Positions 40,378-48,264 of a stretch of DNA of 64,000 nucleotides are shown piece after piece; the first letter of the stretch is position 1, and the number at the start of each line of letters is the position of its first letter. The DNA is from Streptomyces sp. NBC_00353 (GTDB taxonomy: Bacteria > Actinomycetota > Actinomycetes > Streptomycetales > Streptomycetaceae). A program made the position numbers and the translations under genes. The notes under the pieces were generated by a model that saw only the letters and a list, made by a program, of their open reading frames with translations, was not told the origin of the DNA and did no database searches. The stretch is taken from positions 4,898,001 to 4,962,000 of the forward strand of contig NZ_CP107985.1 of the NCBI RefSeq assembly GCF_036108815.1, given 5' to 3'.

Positions 40378-41679
40378 TCAGCTGCGGGCCAGGCCGGCGT
40401 CGCGGAACGCGTCGAGGCTGGGCCGGATGGTCGCCGTCGGACCGGTGGTCGGGGCCACCGCGTCCAGCGTCTTCAGACCGTCACCGGTGTTGAGGACGAC
40501 GGTGGTGAGCGTCGGGTCCAGCAGGCCGGCCTCGATCAGCTTCTTCGTCACGCCGACCGTCACCCCGCCCGCCGTCTCCGCGAAGATGCCCTCGGTGCGC
40601 GCCAGCAGCTTGATCGCGTCGACGACCTGCTCGTCGTCGACGTCCTCGACGGCGCCGCCGGTCCGGCGGGCGATGTCCAGGACGTACGGGCCGTCGGCCG
40701 GGTTGCCGATCGCCAGCGACTTGGCGATCGTGTTCGGCTTCTGGGGGCGCACGACGTCGTGACCGGCCTTGAAGGCGGTGGAGACCGGGGAGCAGCCCTC
40801 GGCCTGGGCGCCGAAGATCTTGTACGGCTTGTCCTCGACGAGACCGAGCTTGATCAGCTCCTGCAGACCCTTGTCGATCTTCGTGAGCTGCGAGCCGGAC
40901 GCGATCGGGATGACGAGCTGGTCGGGCAGCCGCCAGCCGAGCTGTTCGCAGATCTCGTACGCGAGCGTCTTGGAGCCCTCGCCGTAGTACGGGCGCAGGT
41001 TGACGTTGACGAAGCCCCAGCCCTCGCCGAGCGGGTCACCGATGAGCTCCGAGCAGAAGCGGTTGACGTCGTCGTAGTTGCCCTCGATGCCGACCAGTTC
41101 ACCGCCGTACACCGCGGCCATGACGACCTTGCCCTGCTCCAGGTCGTGCGGAATGAACACGCAGGACCGCAGGCCGGCCCGGGCGGCGGCCGCGCCCACG
41201 GCGCCGGCGAGGTTGCCGGTGGAGGAGCAGGAGAGAGTGGTGAAACCGAAGGCGCGGGCGGCCTCGACGGCGATCGCGACGACGCGGTCCTTGAAGGAGT
41301 GCGTCGGGTTGCCGGAGTCGTCCTTGACGTACAGGCCGCCGGTGACGCCCAGTTCGCGGGCGAGGTTGTCGGCCTTGACCAGCTTGGTGAAGCCGGGGTT
41401 GATGTTGGGCTTGTCCGCGACATCGGCGGGGACCGGCAGCAGCGGCGCGTAACGCCAGATGTTGTTCGGCCCGGCCTCGATGCGCTTCTTCAGCTCGTCC
41501 GGGGAGCCGCTCGGCAGGTCGTACGCCACTTCGAGCGGCCCGAAACAGGTCGCGCAGGCGAAAATGGGACCGAGCTCGAAACGCTCTCCGCACTCGCGGC
41601 AGGAAAGTGCCGCGGCGGGACCGAGGTCGACAGCTTCGGCGGAAGAATTAGTGCTCACTGCAACGGTCTGCGTAGCCAT
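40378..41679 (-). CDS. thrC: Threonine synthase (zinc-ribbon type)
   Basis: A 433-residue PLP enzyme of the threonine-synthase family, which turns O-phosphohomoserine into threonine. An N-terminal zinc ribbon has CRECGERFELGPIFACATC (residues about 27-45). The PLP lysine is in DSGNPTHSFKDR near residue 120, and the phosphate-binding loop is SCSSTGNLAGAV. The length and long N-terminus fit class II threonine synthases of actinobacteria. As I remember, Streptomyces also has a thrC in the hom-thrC-thrB cluster, so this would be a second copy. It is preceded by a SAM-I riboswitch and followed by a sulfur-carrier gene, a context that fits methionine metabolism better than plain threonine supply. 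Start ATG 41679. Confidence 0.93.
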   Translation of the reverse strand: MATQTVAVSTNSSAEAVDLGPAAALSCRECGERFELGPIFACATCFGPLEVAYDLPSGSPDELKKRIEAGPNNIWRYAPLLPVPADVADKPNINPGFTKLVKADNLARELGVTGGLYVKDDSGNPTHSFKDRVVAIAVEAARAFGFTTLSCSSTGNLAGAVGAAAARAGLRSCVFIPHDLEQGKVVMAAVYGGELVGIEGNYDDVNRFCSELIGDPLGEGWGFVNVNLRPYYGEGSKTLAYEICEQLGWRLPDQLVIPIASGSQLTKIDKGLQELIKLGLVEDKPYKIFGAQAEGCSPVSTAFKAGHDVVRPQKPNTIAKSLAIGNPADGPYVLDIARRTGGAVEDVDDEQVVDAIKLLARTEGIFAETAGGVTVGVTKKLIEAGLLDPTLTTVVLNTGDGLKTLDAVAPTTGPTATIRPSLDAFRDAGLARS

Positions 41680-41698
41680 GATGGCGAGGCCCTTTCTC

Positions 41699-41821
41699 CT
41701 CATCTTCCTCGCGACGCATTTCGCCACGAGACGGAATTGGCACCTTCCCCACCTGACCTCGCGGTCGGCAGGAGGGTTGCCGGGACTTCAACGGGCCGTT
41801 CCCTCAGTCCCTCTGGATGAG
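41699..41821 (-). ncRNA. SAM-I (S-box) riboswitch upstream of thrC
   Basis: On the minus strand the RNA has all the S-box landmarks in order: CUCAUC (P1 5' side), AGAGGGACUGAGGGA, GGCCCGUUGAAGUCCCGGCAACC, the conserved GGUGCCAAUUCC, a P4 hairpin around UCGUGGCGAAAUGCG, and GAAGAUGAG (P1 3' side, pairing GAUGAG with CUCAUC). P1 runs straight into the GAGGAGAAAGG ribosome site of thrC, which suggests control at translation: SAM binding stabilises P1 next to the ribosome site. Confidence 0.97.
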
Positions 41822-41831
41822 CGCTGTGGCA

Positions 41832-41848
41832 CTGGATCATCGATCCAG
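41832..41848. repeat. Perfect palindrome upstream of the SAM-I riboswitch
   Basis: CTGGATC-ATC-GATCCAG is a 7-base perfect inverted repeat, 11 bases upstream of P1. It lies in the early thrC leader or at the promoter; it could be an operator or a leader hairpin. Confidence 0.6.
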
Positions 41849-41915
41849 GCGTTTATCGGCGGAGGACCCCGGCATGCAAGGGTCATCCGCGTTGTTCAAG
41901 ACTGTAACCGAAGCA

Positions 41916-41940
41916 TCGGACGGTTGAGATAGCCGTCCGA
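41916..41940. repeat. Inverted repeat upstream of gpgS
   Basis: TCGGACGG-TTGAGATAG-CCGTCCGA has perfect 8-base arms. It ends 36 bases before the GTG of the glucosyl-3-phosphoglycerate synthase gene, so it could form a leader hairpin or bind a regulator. Confidence 0.6.
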
Positions 41941-41975
41941 ACCGCGAGATGGATCACATACAGGGAGTATCGACC

Positions 41976-42926
41976 GTGCTGGAAGAGGTCGAACGCTGGC
42001 TGACCAGACGTTCCTGGTCGGCCGCCGACCGTCCGCTGGACCGGCTCGTCGCCGCCAGGGCCAGGGATCCGCGGCGCGGGAGTGTGAGCGTCGTGCTGCC
42101 CGCCCTGAACGAGGAGGCGACGGTCGGCGCGATCGTCGAGACGATCCGGGTCGAGCTCATGGAGAAGGTCCAGCTGGTCGACGAGCTGCTGGTGATCGAC
42201 TCCGGGTCGACGGACGCCACCGCGGAGGTCGCCCGGAAGGCGGGCGCCCGGGTGGTGCACCGTGACGACATACTCCCCCGGATACCCGCGCTGCCCGGCA
42301 AGGGCGAGGTCCTCTGGCGATCACTCCTGGTCACCGACGGTGACATCGTCTGCTTCATAGACGCCGACCTGAAGGACTTCTCCGCGGATTTCGTCTCCGG
42401 CATCATCGGCCCGCTGCTCACCGATCCCGAGGTGCAGTTCGTGAAGGCGATGTACGACCGCCCGCTCGGAGACACAGCGGGCCAGGGCGGTCGCGTCACG
42501 GAACTGGTGGCCCGCCCGCTGCTCAATCTGCACTGGCCGCAGCTGGCCGGCTTCGTCCAGCCGCTGGGCGGCGAGTACGCGGTGCGGCGCTCGCTGCTGG
42601 AGCGGCTGCCGTTCCCGGTCGGTTACGGAGTGGAACTCGGCCTGCTCGTGGATGCGCTGCACACCGTGGGACTGGACGCGCTGGCACAGGTCGATGTAGG
42701 GGTCAGGAAACACCGCCACCAGGACGGGCAGGCGCTGGGCCGGATGGCGGCGGCGATCTACCGGACGGCACAACTGCGCCTCTCCCGCGGCCACTTGGTA
42801 CGACCGTCCCTCACCCAGTTCGAACGGGGCGAGACCGGCTTCGTACCACGCACGCACGCCGTGGACACGGAGGAACGACCGCCGATGCAGGAGATCAGGG
42901 AGTACGTTTCGCGCCGCGCCGCCTGA
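41976..42926 (+). CDS. gpgS: Glucosyl-3-phosphoglycerate synthase (GpgS type)
   Basis: A 316-residue GT-A glycosyltransferase that transfers glucose from a nucleotide sugar to 3-phosphoglycerate. Its product leads to glucosylglycerate and, in mycobacteria, methylglucose polysaccharides. The fold start is SVSVVLPALNEEATVGAIV; the metal-binding DXD is in VCFIDADLKDFS near residue 130; LLVIDSGSTDATAEVA and LHWPQLAGFVQPLGGEYAVRRSLLERLPF are typical of the family, and YGVELGLLVDAL follows. GTG 41976 has GGGAG 10 bases upstream and fits the usual LEEVERWL start better than ATG 41949. It is directly upstream of the trehalose genes, so the block handles sugar compatible solutes. Confidence 0.92.
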   Translation: MLEEVERWLTRRSWSAADRPLDRLVAARARDPRRGSVSVVLPALNEEATVGAIVETIRVELMEKVQLVDELLVIDSGSTDATAEVARKAGARVVHRDDILPRIPALPGKGEVLWRSLLVTDGDIVCFIDADLKDFSADFVSGIIGPLLTDPEVQFVKAMYDRPLGDTAGQGGRVTELVARPLLNLHWPQLAGFVQPLGGEYAVRRSLLERLPFPVGYGVELGLLVDALHTVGLDALAQVDVGVRKHRHQDGQALGRMAAAIYRTAQLRLSRGHLVRPSLTQFERGETGFVPRTHAVDTEERPPMQEIREYVSRRAA

Positions 42927-42980
42927 GGTGGCCTGACTTCGCACGTTTGGGCGGTTCGCGATCGGGCTAGATTCCGCAAC

Positions 42981-44375
42981 ATGGTCTCCGAGCACGTGAT
43001 CACATCTGCCGCCCAGGTACTCGTCGCCTCCAACCGCGGCCCGGTCTCGTACGCACTGAGCGAGGACGGCTCGATCAGCGCCAAACGGGGCGGCGGCGGA
43101 CTCGTCTCCGGGCTGAGCGCCGTCGAGGACAAGCTGTGGGTCTGCGCGGCGCTCGGCGACGGGGACCGGGAGGCGGTCCGGCGCGGGATCGCCGAGCCGG
43201 GCGTACGGATGCTCGACATCGACGCCGATGTGCACGCCGACGCGTACAACGGCATCGCGAACTCGGTGCTCTGGTTCGTCCACCACATGCTGTACCAGAC
43301 GCCGCTGGATCCCGTCTTCGACGTGGAGTTCCGCCGGCAGTGGGCGTCGTTCGAGGCGTACAACCTGGCCTTCGCACAGGCGCTCGCCGAGGAGGCGGGC
43401 GAGGGCGCGGCGGTGCTGGTGCAGGACTACCACCTGGCCCTGGTCCCCGGCATGCTCCGCGACCTCCGCCCCGACCTGCGGATCGGCCACTTCTCGCACA
43501 CCCCGTGGGCCCCGGTCGACTACTTCCGCCTGCTGCCCGACGACATCGCGGAGCAGCTGCTGCGCGGCATGCTCGGCGCGGACCGGACGGCGTTCCTGAC
43601 CCGGCGATGGGCGGACGCGTTCACCGCCTGCTGCACGGAGGTCCTGGGCGGCACCGGCCGGACGAGGATCGGCGTGCACGGCCTCGGCGCGGACGCGGAC
43701 TTCCTGCGCCGTCGCGCGCACCAGCCGGACGTGGACGAACGCATGGCGATCCTGCGGGAGCAGGTGGGCGGCACCGGCCGGAAGACGATCGTGCGGGTCG
43801 ACCGTACGGAACTGTCCAAGAACATCGTGCGCGGGCTGCTGGCGTACCGGGAGCTGCTGAACACCCGCCCGCAGTGGCGCGAGCGGGTGGTGCATGTCGC
43901 GTTCGCGTACCCGTCGCGGCAGGACCTGGCGGTGTACCGGGAGTACACGGCCGAGGTGCAGCGGCTGGCGGACGACATCAACGAGGCGTACGGAACACCC
44001 GATTGGACCCCGGTCCTGCTGCATGTGAACGACGACTTCGCGCGCTCGCTGGGGGCGTACCGGCTGGCGGACGTGGCGCTCGTCAACCCGATCCGCGACG
44101 GCATGAACCTGGTCGCGAAGGAGGTCCCGGTGGTCTCCGACCAGGGCTGCGCGCTGGTGCTGTCGCGGGAGGCGGGGGCGTACGAGGAGCTGGGCGCGGA
44201 CGCGATCGTGGTGAACCCGTACGACGTGTCGGCGACGGCCGCCGCGCTGCACGAGGCGCTGACGATGCCGGACGGGGAGCGGGCGGAGCGGTCGAAGCGG
44301 CTGGCTGCCGCGGCGACTGCGCTGCCGCCGCAGCGGTGGTTCCTGGAGCAGTTGGAGGCGTTGCGGCGGGACTGA
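42981..44375 (+). CDS. otsA: Trehalose-6-phosphate synthase OtsA
   Basis: A 464-residue GT20 glycosyltransferase making trehalose-6-phosphate from UDP- or GDP-glucose and glucose-6-phosphate. It has VLVASNRGPVSY, AKRGGGGLVSGL near residue 35, VLVQDYHLALVPGMLR, FSHTPWAP, the phosphate-binding RVDRTELSKNIVRGLLAY, and ALVNPIRDGMNLVAKEV. The mRNA is probably leaderless: TAGATT at 42968-42973 lies seven bases before the ATG. It is convergent with otsB, so the two trehalose genes are not co-transcribed despite adjacency. Confidence 0.96.
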   Translation: MVSEHVITSAAQVLVASNRGPVSYALSEDGSISAKRGGGGLVSGLSAVEDKLWVCAALGDGDREAVRRGIAEPGVRMLDIDADVHADAYNGIANSVLWFVHHMLYQTPLDPVFDVEFRRQWASFEAYNLAFAQALAEEAGEGAAVLVQDYHLALVPGMLRDLRPDLRIGHFSHTPWAPVDYFRLLPDDIAEQLLRGMLGADRTAFLTRRWADAFTACCTEVLGGTGRTRIGVHGLGADADFLRRRAHQPDVDERMAILREQVGGTGRKTIVRVDRTELSKNIVRGLLAYRELLNTRPQWRERVVHVAFAYPSRQDLAVYREYTAEVQRLADDINEAYGTPDWTPVLLHVNDDFARSLGAYRLADVALVNPIRDGMNLVAKEVPVVSDQGCALVLSREAGAYEELGADAIVVNPYDVSATAAALHEALTMPDGERAERSKRLAAAATALPPQRWFLEQLEALRRD

Positions 44376-44393
44376 CCGTTCGGCGGCGATCGT

Positions 44394-45248
44394 TCAGAGG
44401 CGCCGGGCGAGGGCCGCGAGGAAGTCGACCACGGCCGCCGGACCCGGCAGCAACAGGTCCGCCCGCTCGGCCAGTTCCGGCACTTCCGCGCTTCCGCTGC
44501 ACACCAGCAGACCGGGGATGCCGTCGGGGCCCTCCGTGCGGAGCTTCTCCACCGCGGCGTACGCGGCGAGGTCGCCCAGGTCGTCCCCGGCGTACAGGAC
44601 GGACTCGGCGTCCGTCTCCCGTACGTACTTCGCGAGCGCCACGCCCTTGTCCATGCCGGGCGGGCGCAGTTCCAGGACGAGGCGCCCCGGCTCGACGATC
44701 AGTCCGTGCAGGGCCGCGAGCTCGCCCAGCGGGCCGCGCAGCGCGTCGAATGCGCCCTGCGGGTCGGCGGCGCGGCGCGTGTGGACGGCGAGCGCCTGCC
44801 CCTTCTCCTCGATCCATGTGCCGTGCCAGGAGTCGAACCGGTGCAGAACGCCCGGGAGTTCGGCACGGACCGCCGCCACACCGGGATGCGGGGCGGGGGC
44901 GTGGACGGTGCCGGACACGGCGTCCCAGCGTTCGGCGCCGTAGTGGCCGAGCACGACGAGGTGGTCGAGGCCCGGGACGCCCGCGAAGCCGCCGTGCCGG
45001 ACCGCGACGCCGGCCGGGCGGCCGGTGATCACGGCGACGGAGGCGACCTTCGGGGCGAGCGCGGCGATGGCCGGGACGGCGCCGGGGTGGGCGCGGGCCT
45101 GCTCCGGGTCCGGGACTATGTCGGCGAGGGTGCCGTCGAAGTCGAGGGCGACCACGGCACGGTCGGGACGGGCCAGGAGGGCGGCAAGGCCTTCACGGCC
45201 GGCCGGCGTGGTGGGGGTGGGGAGGGATCGCTCTGGGTTGCTGCCCAT
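44394..45248 (-). CDS. otsB: Trehalose-phosphatase OtsB
   Basis: A 284-residue HAD phosphatase that completes trehalose synthesis from trehalose-6-phosphate. Motif I is VVALDFDGTLADIV near residue 35, ITGRP is motif II, HYGAERW and the cap region WIEEKGQALAVHTRRA are those of trehalose-phosphatases, and GMDKGVAL plus LYAGDDLGDLAAY form motifs III and IV. TAGGCT at 45255-45260 (minus strand) lies six bases before the ATG, so the mRNA is likely leaderless. It is convergent with otsA with 18 bases between. Confidence 0.96.
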   Translation of the reverse strand: MGSNPERSLPTPTTPAGREGLAALLARPDRAVVALDFDGTLADIVPDPEQARAHPGAVPAIAALAPKVASVAVITGRPAGVAVRHGGFAGVPGLDHLVVLGHYGAERWDAVSGTVHAPAPHPGVAAVRAELPGVLHRFDSWHGTWIEEKGQALAVHTRRAADPQGAFDALRGPLGELAALHGLIVEPGRLVLELRPPGMDKGVALAKYVRETDAESVLYAGDDLGDLAAYAAVEKLRTEGPDGIPGLLVCSGSAEVPELAERADLLLPGPAAVVDFLAALARRL

Positions 45249-45330
45249 GGGGCGAGCCTATCGGGGGCGACGGAGCGCGGCTACGGCTGCACCTGCGGCA
45301 GGCCCGTTCCCCTGCCCCGCCCCTTCCCGG

Positions 45331-45378
45331 GACCCGGGGCTCCGCCCCGGACCCCGCACCTCGAACGCCGGAGGCCGG
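45331..45378. repeat. Streptomyces intergenic repeat downstream of DUF3263
   Basis: CCGGGGC-TCC-GCCCCGG is a 7-base hairpin, followed by ACCCCGCACCTCGAACGCC and GGAGGCC, a sequence type found after many Streptomyces genes. It lies between the divergent start of otsB and the end of the DUF3263 gene. Confidence 0.65.
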
Positions 45379-45400
45379 TCCTTCCGGAGCGACGCCCGGG

Positions 45401-45679
45401 CTAACGCCTCCCCCGCCGGGCCTCCCGCACGCGCCGCAGCCGGTTGACCGTCACCGGGTCCTCCTCCAGCGCCCGCCGGTCGTCCAGCAACGCGTTCAGC
45501 AGCTGGTAGTAGCGCGTCGGCGAAATCCCCAGCCCCTCGCGGATCTCCCGTTCCTTCGCCCCGGGCCCGGGCCACGACCGCCGTTCCACGGCCAGCACCG
45601 CACGCTCCCGCTCGGAGAGCCCCGGCTGCGTCGTGTCCGGGGTCTCCGCACCGTGGGAGTCGTTCTCGGAAGCGGTCAT
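45401..45679 (-). CDS. DUF3263 protein
   Basis: A 92-residue protein. It has a short disordered Asp/Ser/Thr-rich start, then LSERERAVLAVERRSWPGPGAKEREIREGLGISPTRYYQLLNALLDDRRALEEDPVTVNRLRRVREARRGRR. The helix-turn-helix-like region (SERERAVLAVE...ISPTRYYQLLNALL) fits DUF3263, a small actinobacterial family thought to be DNA-binding. ATG 45679 is used; ATG 45691 is equally possible because no clear ribosome site separates them. It follows the binding-protein gene at 33 bases in the same direction. Confidence 0.85.
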   Translation of the reverse strand: MTASENDSHGAETPDTTQPGLSERERAVLAVERRSWPGPGAKEREIREGLGISPTRYYQLLNALLDDRRALEEDPVTVNRLRRVREARRGRR

Positions 45680-45711
45680 ATCAGCCAACATAATGCCCGC
45701 GCCGCGGCCTG

Positions 45712-46977
45712 CTACTCCGCCGCTTCCGCCGTCGCCGCCCCCCGCGCGATCTCGGACAGCACACCCGCCGGACTGCCGCCCGGCTCCACCGCCTTGCCGA
45801 TGTTCTGCTTGATCAGCTCGCTCGTCCGCGCCCACGACGTATTGCCGACGGGGTAGAACTCCGAGTTCGGCAGCGCCTCAAGGAACTTCCGCAGCGGCTT
45901 GTGCTTGGCGTCCGTCTCCATCACCGCGGACGCGCTGTCGGTGACCGGCAGCAGGTCGTACTCGTCGGCGAAGGCCACCACGTTCTTGTCCTCGAACATG
46001 TAGTCGAAGAATTTACCGATGGCTTCGCGGTGGTTGTTCTGCTTGAAGCCCATGATCCAGTCGGCGACGCCCATCGACCCCTCGGTCGGGCCGGTGATAC
46101 CGGGCAGCGGCACCATGCCGACCTGGACGCCCTTCCGCTCGGCCTCCTGCATCAGCGTGGGGTGCCCGTTGAGCATCCCCACCTTGCCGCTCGTGAATGC
46201 CTCGAACGCCTGCGCCCGGTCCAGCTTTCCGGGGGCCACCGGACCGACCAGCCCCTTGTCGACCAGGTTCGTCTTCAGCCAGTCGAACGTCTTGATGTTC
46301 TCGGGCGAGTCGATGTCGTACGAGCCGACGTCGTCCGTGTAGCCGCCGCCCCCACTGAGCAGCCACATCATGGTCTCGGCCTGGGACTCCTCCTGACCGA
46401 GCGGCAGCGCGAACGGGTAGGTGACGCCACGCTGCTTGAGCACCACGGCGTCGTCACGGATGTCGTCCCAGGTCTTCGGGGCGTCCAGGCCCGCCCGGCT
46501 GAAGTACTTCTTGTTGTAGAAGAGCAGCCGGGTGCTGGCGACGAACGGCAGTCCGTACTGGGTCTGGTTGTACTGGCCCGCATCGGCCAGCCGGGGCAGG
46601 AAGTTCGCCTGCGTGCGGATGGCGAGCATGTCGTCGGCGCTGTAGAGCTTCCCGGCCTTGGCGTAGTCCGCGTAGGCACCGATCTGCGCGATGTCCGGGG
46701 CCTGCCCCTTCTTCACCATCTCGGCGACCTTGCGGTCGACGTCCTTCCACGAATAGACGTTGACATCGACCTTGATGCCGTCGTGGGACGCCTCGAAGTT
46801 CCTGGCGAGTTCGTCCCAGTACTTCGTGGAGCTGTTCGCCGCACTGTTGCCGTAGTCGGCCGCGACGAGTTTGAGGGTGACGTCCCCCGCTGCGCTGCCG
46901 GTGCCACAGCCCGACAACGTTGCCGCCATGCCGAGTGCGGCTACCGCCGCGGTCAGTGCCAAGTAGTGCCGCTGCAC
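45712..46977 (-). CDS. Sugar-binding lipoprotein of an ABC importer
   Basis: A 421-residue solute-binding protein of the family 1 (MalE-like) type. The signal peptide ends in LSGC, so it is lipid-anchored. The mature part has KYWDELARNFEASHDGIKVDVNVYSWKDVDRKVAEMVKKGQAPDIAQIG, YGLPFVASTRLLFYNKKYFSRAGLDAPKTWDD and the C-terminal GVADWIMGFKQNNHREAIGKFFDY. GTG 46977 is chosen from the signal-peptide pattern. No permease or ATPase gene is adjacent, so it must use permeases elsewhere or the shared MsiK-type ATPase. It is divergent from the amino-sugar operon, with DasR-like sites between, so an amino-sugar or chitosan-like ligand is likely. Confidence 0.9.
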   Translation of the reverse strand: MQRHYLALTAAVAALGMAATLSGCGTGSAAGDVTLKLVAADYGNSAANSSTKYWDELARNFEASHDGIKVDVNVYSWKDVDRKVAEMVKKGQAPDIAQIGAYADYAKAGKLYSADDMLAIRTQANFLPRLADAGQYNQTQYGLPFVASTRLLFYNKKYFSRAGLDAPKTWDDIRDDAVVLKQRGVTYPFALPLGQEESQAETMMWLLSGGGGYTDDVGSYDIDSPENIKTFDWLKTNLVDKGLVGPVAPGKLDRAQAFEAFTSGKVGMLNGHPTLMQEAERKGVQVGMVPLPGITGPTEGSMGVADWIMGFKQNNHREAIGKFFDYMFEDKNVVAFADEYDLLPVTDSASAVMETDAKHKPLRKFLEALPNSEFYPVGNTSWARTSELIKQNIGKAVEPGGSPAGVLSEIARGAATAEAAE

Positions 46978-47054
46978 AGCCAGTCCATCCTCATCGATTC
47001 GGTGACCACCCGACCGTCCGGATGAGCTGCGATTTTTACCCATGTCGCCAAGGG

Positions 47055-47066
47055 CGGTCTACACCA
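47055..47066. promoter_or_regulatory. DasR-like (dre) site 1, binding-protein side
   Basis: CGGTCTACACCA matches 10 of 12 bases of the DasR core TGGTCTAGACCA. It lies 78 bases upstream of the binding-protein start, a common distance for repression. Confidence 0.55.
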
Positions 47067-47175
47067 GAGAAGTATCGCTTCTGCAACGTAACCGGACCTG
47101 TGTCCGGATGGTCCGGGGTGTCATTGCACGGGAACGGGACCCGCTGTTAAGTACATCTCGGCACACGGCACTTCG

Positions 47176-47187
47176 TGGTCTGTACCT
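47176..47187. promoter_or_regulatory. DasR-like (dre) site 2, SIS-gene side
   Basis: TGGTCTGTACCT matches 9 of 12 bases of the DasR core. It lies 67 bases upstream of the SIS gene start. Confidence 0.4.
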
Positions 47188-47253
47188 TTCCGCGCCCACT
47201 GTTCCGCACCGCCCCGTCGTTACTGTTCCCCACGCACCGAGGAGCCGTCCAGC

Positions 47254-48162
47254 ATGTCCCGTACCGCATCAGAGATTGCCACCCAGCCCAGTTGCTGGCG
47301 GCGCGCCGCGGAGGCAGGGGCCGCGTTCGACGGACTGCCGCGGCCGGGTGAGCGGGTCGCCGTCACCGGGTGCGGCACCTCCTGGTTCATGGCTATCGCG
47401 TACGCGGCGCTGCGCGAGGCGGCCGGGCAGGGCGAGACCGATGCGTTCGCCTCCTCGGAGTTCCCGGCGGGGCGTCCGTACGACCGCGTCGTGGCGATCA
47501 CCCGCTCCGGCACGACGACCGAGGTCCTCGACCTCCTCGGTGAGCTGCGCGGCAAGGTGGCCACCGTCGCACTGACCGCCGACCCGAGGACGCCCGTGAT
47601 GGACGCCGCCGACGCCGTGGCCGTACTGGACTGGGCGGACGAGGAGTCGGTCGTCCAGACCCGGTTCGCCACCACCGCGCTGGCCTTCCTGCGAGCCGGC
47701 CTGGAGGCGGCAGGTCCGCTTCCGGCGGGGGTGAAGACGGTCGCCGAGGCAGCGGTCGACGCGGAGCTCGCGGTGACGGAGCCGCTGGCGGAGGCGGTCG
47801 TCGCGGCCGAGCAGTGGACATTCCTGGGGCGCGGCTGGACGTACGGGCTGGCCCAGGAGGCCGGGCTCAAGATGCGCGAGGCGGCAGGTGCCTGGACCGA
47901 GTCGTACCCGGCGATGGAGTACCGCCACGGACCGATCTCGATCACCGGTCCGAACCGGGTCGCGTGGGTGTTCGGCGCACTGCCCGAGGGACTCGCGGGC
48001 GAGGTCGCGGGGGTGGGCGGCACGCTGGTGGCCCATGTCACGGCCGACCCGATGGCCGATCTGATCCGGGCCCAGCGGCTCGCGGTCGAGATCGCGGAGT
48101 CGAAGGGGTACGACCCCGACCACCCGCGCAATCTTTCGCGCAGCGTGATCCTGGCGCCCTGA
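47254..48162 (+). CDS. SIS-domain protein, AgaS/amino-sugar-phosphate deaminase-isomerase-like
   Basis: A 302-residue protein with two SIS (sugar isomerase) units, as in GlmS C-terminal domains and AgaS. The first unit has VAVTGCGTSWFMAIAYAALREAAGQ and VAITRSGTTTEVLDLL (about residues 38-100). The second has FLGRGWTYGLAQEAGLKMREAAGAWTESYPAMEYRHGPISI (about 185-225), including ExxHGP typical of GlmS/AgaS. It lacks a glutaminase domain, so it would deaminate or isomerise an amino-sugar phosphate rather than make one. Its place before a ROK kinase, NagA, a PfkB kinase and an aldolase fits AgaS in galactosamine-6-phosphate catabolism. The start follows GAGGAGCCGTCCAGC. Confidence 0.88.
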   Translation: MSRTASEIATQPSCWRRAAEAGAAFDGLPRPGERVAVTGCGTSWFMAIAYAALREAAGQGETDAFASSEFPAGRPYDRVVAITRSGTTTEVLDLLGELRGKVATVALTADPRTPVMDAADAVAVLDWADEESVVQTRFATTALAFLRAGLEAAGPLPAGVKTVAEAAVDAELAVTEPLAEAVVAAEQWTFLGRGWTYGLAQEAGLKMREAAGAWTESYPAMEYRHGPISITGPNRVAWVFGALPEGLAGEVAGVGGTLVAHVTADPMADLIRAQRLAVEIAESKGYDPDHPRNLSRSVILAP

Positions 48163-48222
48163 GCCGGGGGCCGCGCCGACCGCTCTCATCGTTTTGTATG
48201 GATGCGCAACAAACAACGAGAG

Positions 48223-48234
48223 TGGACTAGACCT
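48223..48234 (+). promoter_or_regulatory. DasR-like (dre) site 3, ROK kinase gene
   Basis: TGGACTAGACCT matches 10 of 12 bases of the DasR core and is identical, with its two flanking bases AT, to the site upstream of cutC. It lies 30 bases before GTG 48265. Confidence 0.65.
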
Positions 48235-48264
48235 ATCGGGGTCCGGCGGGCGAAACTGTTTCCC

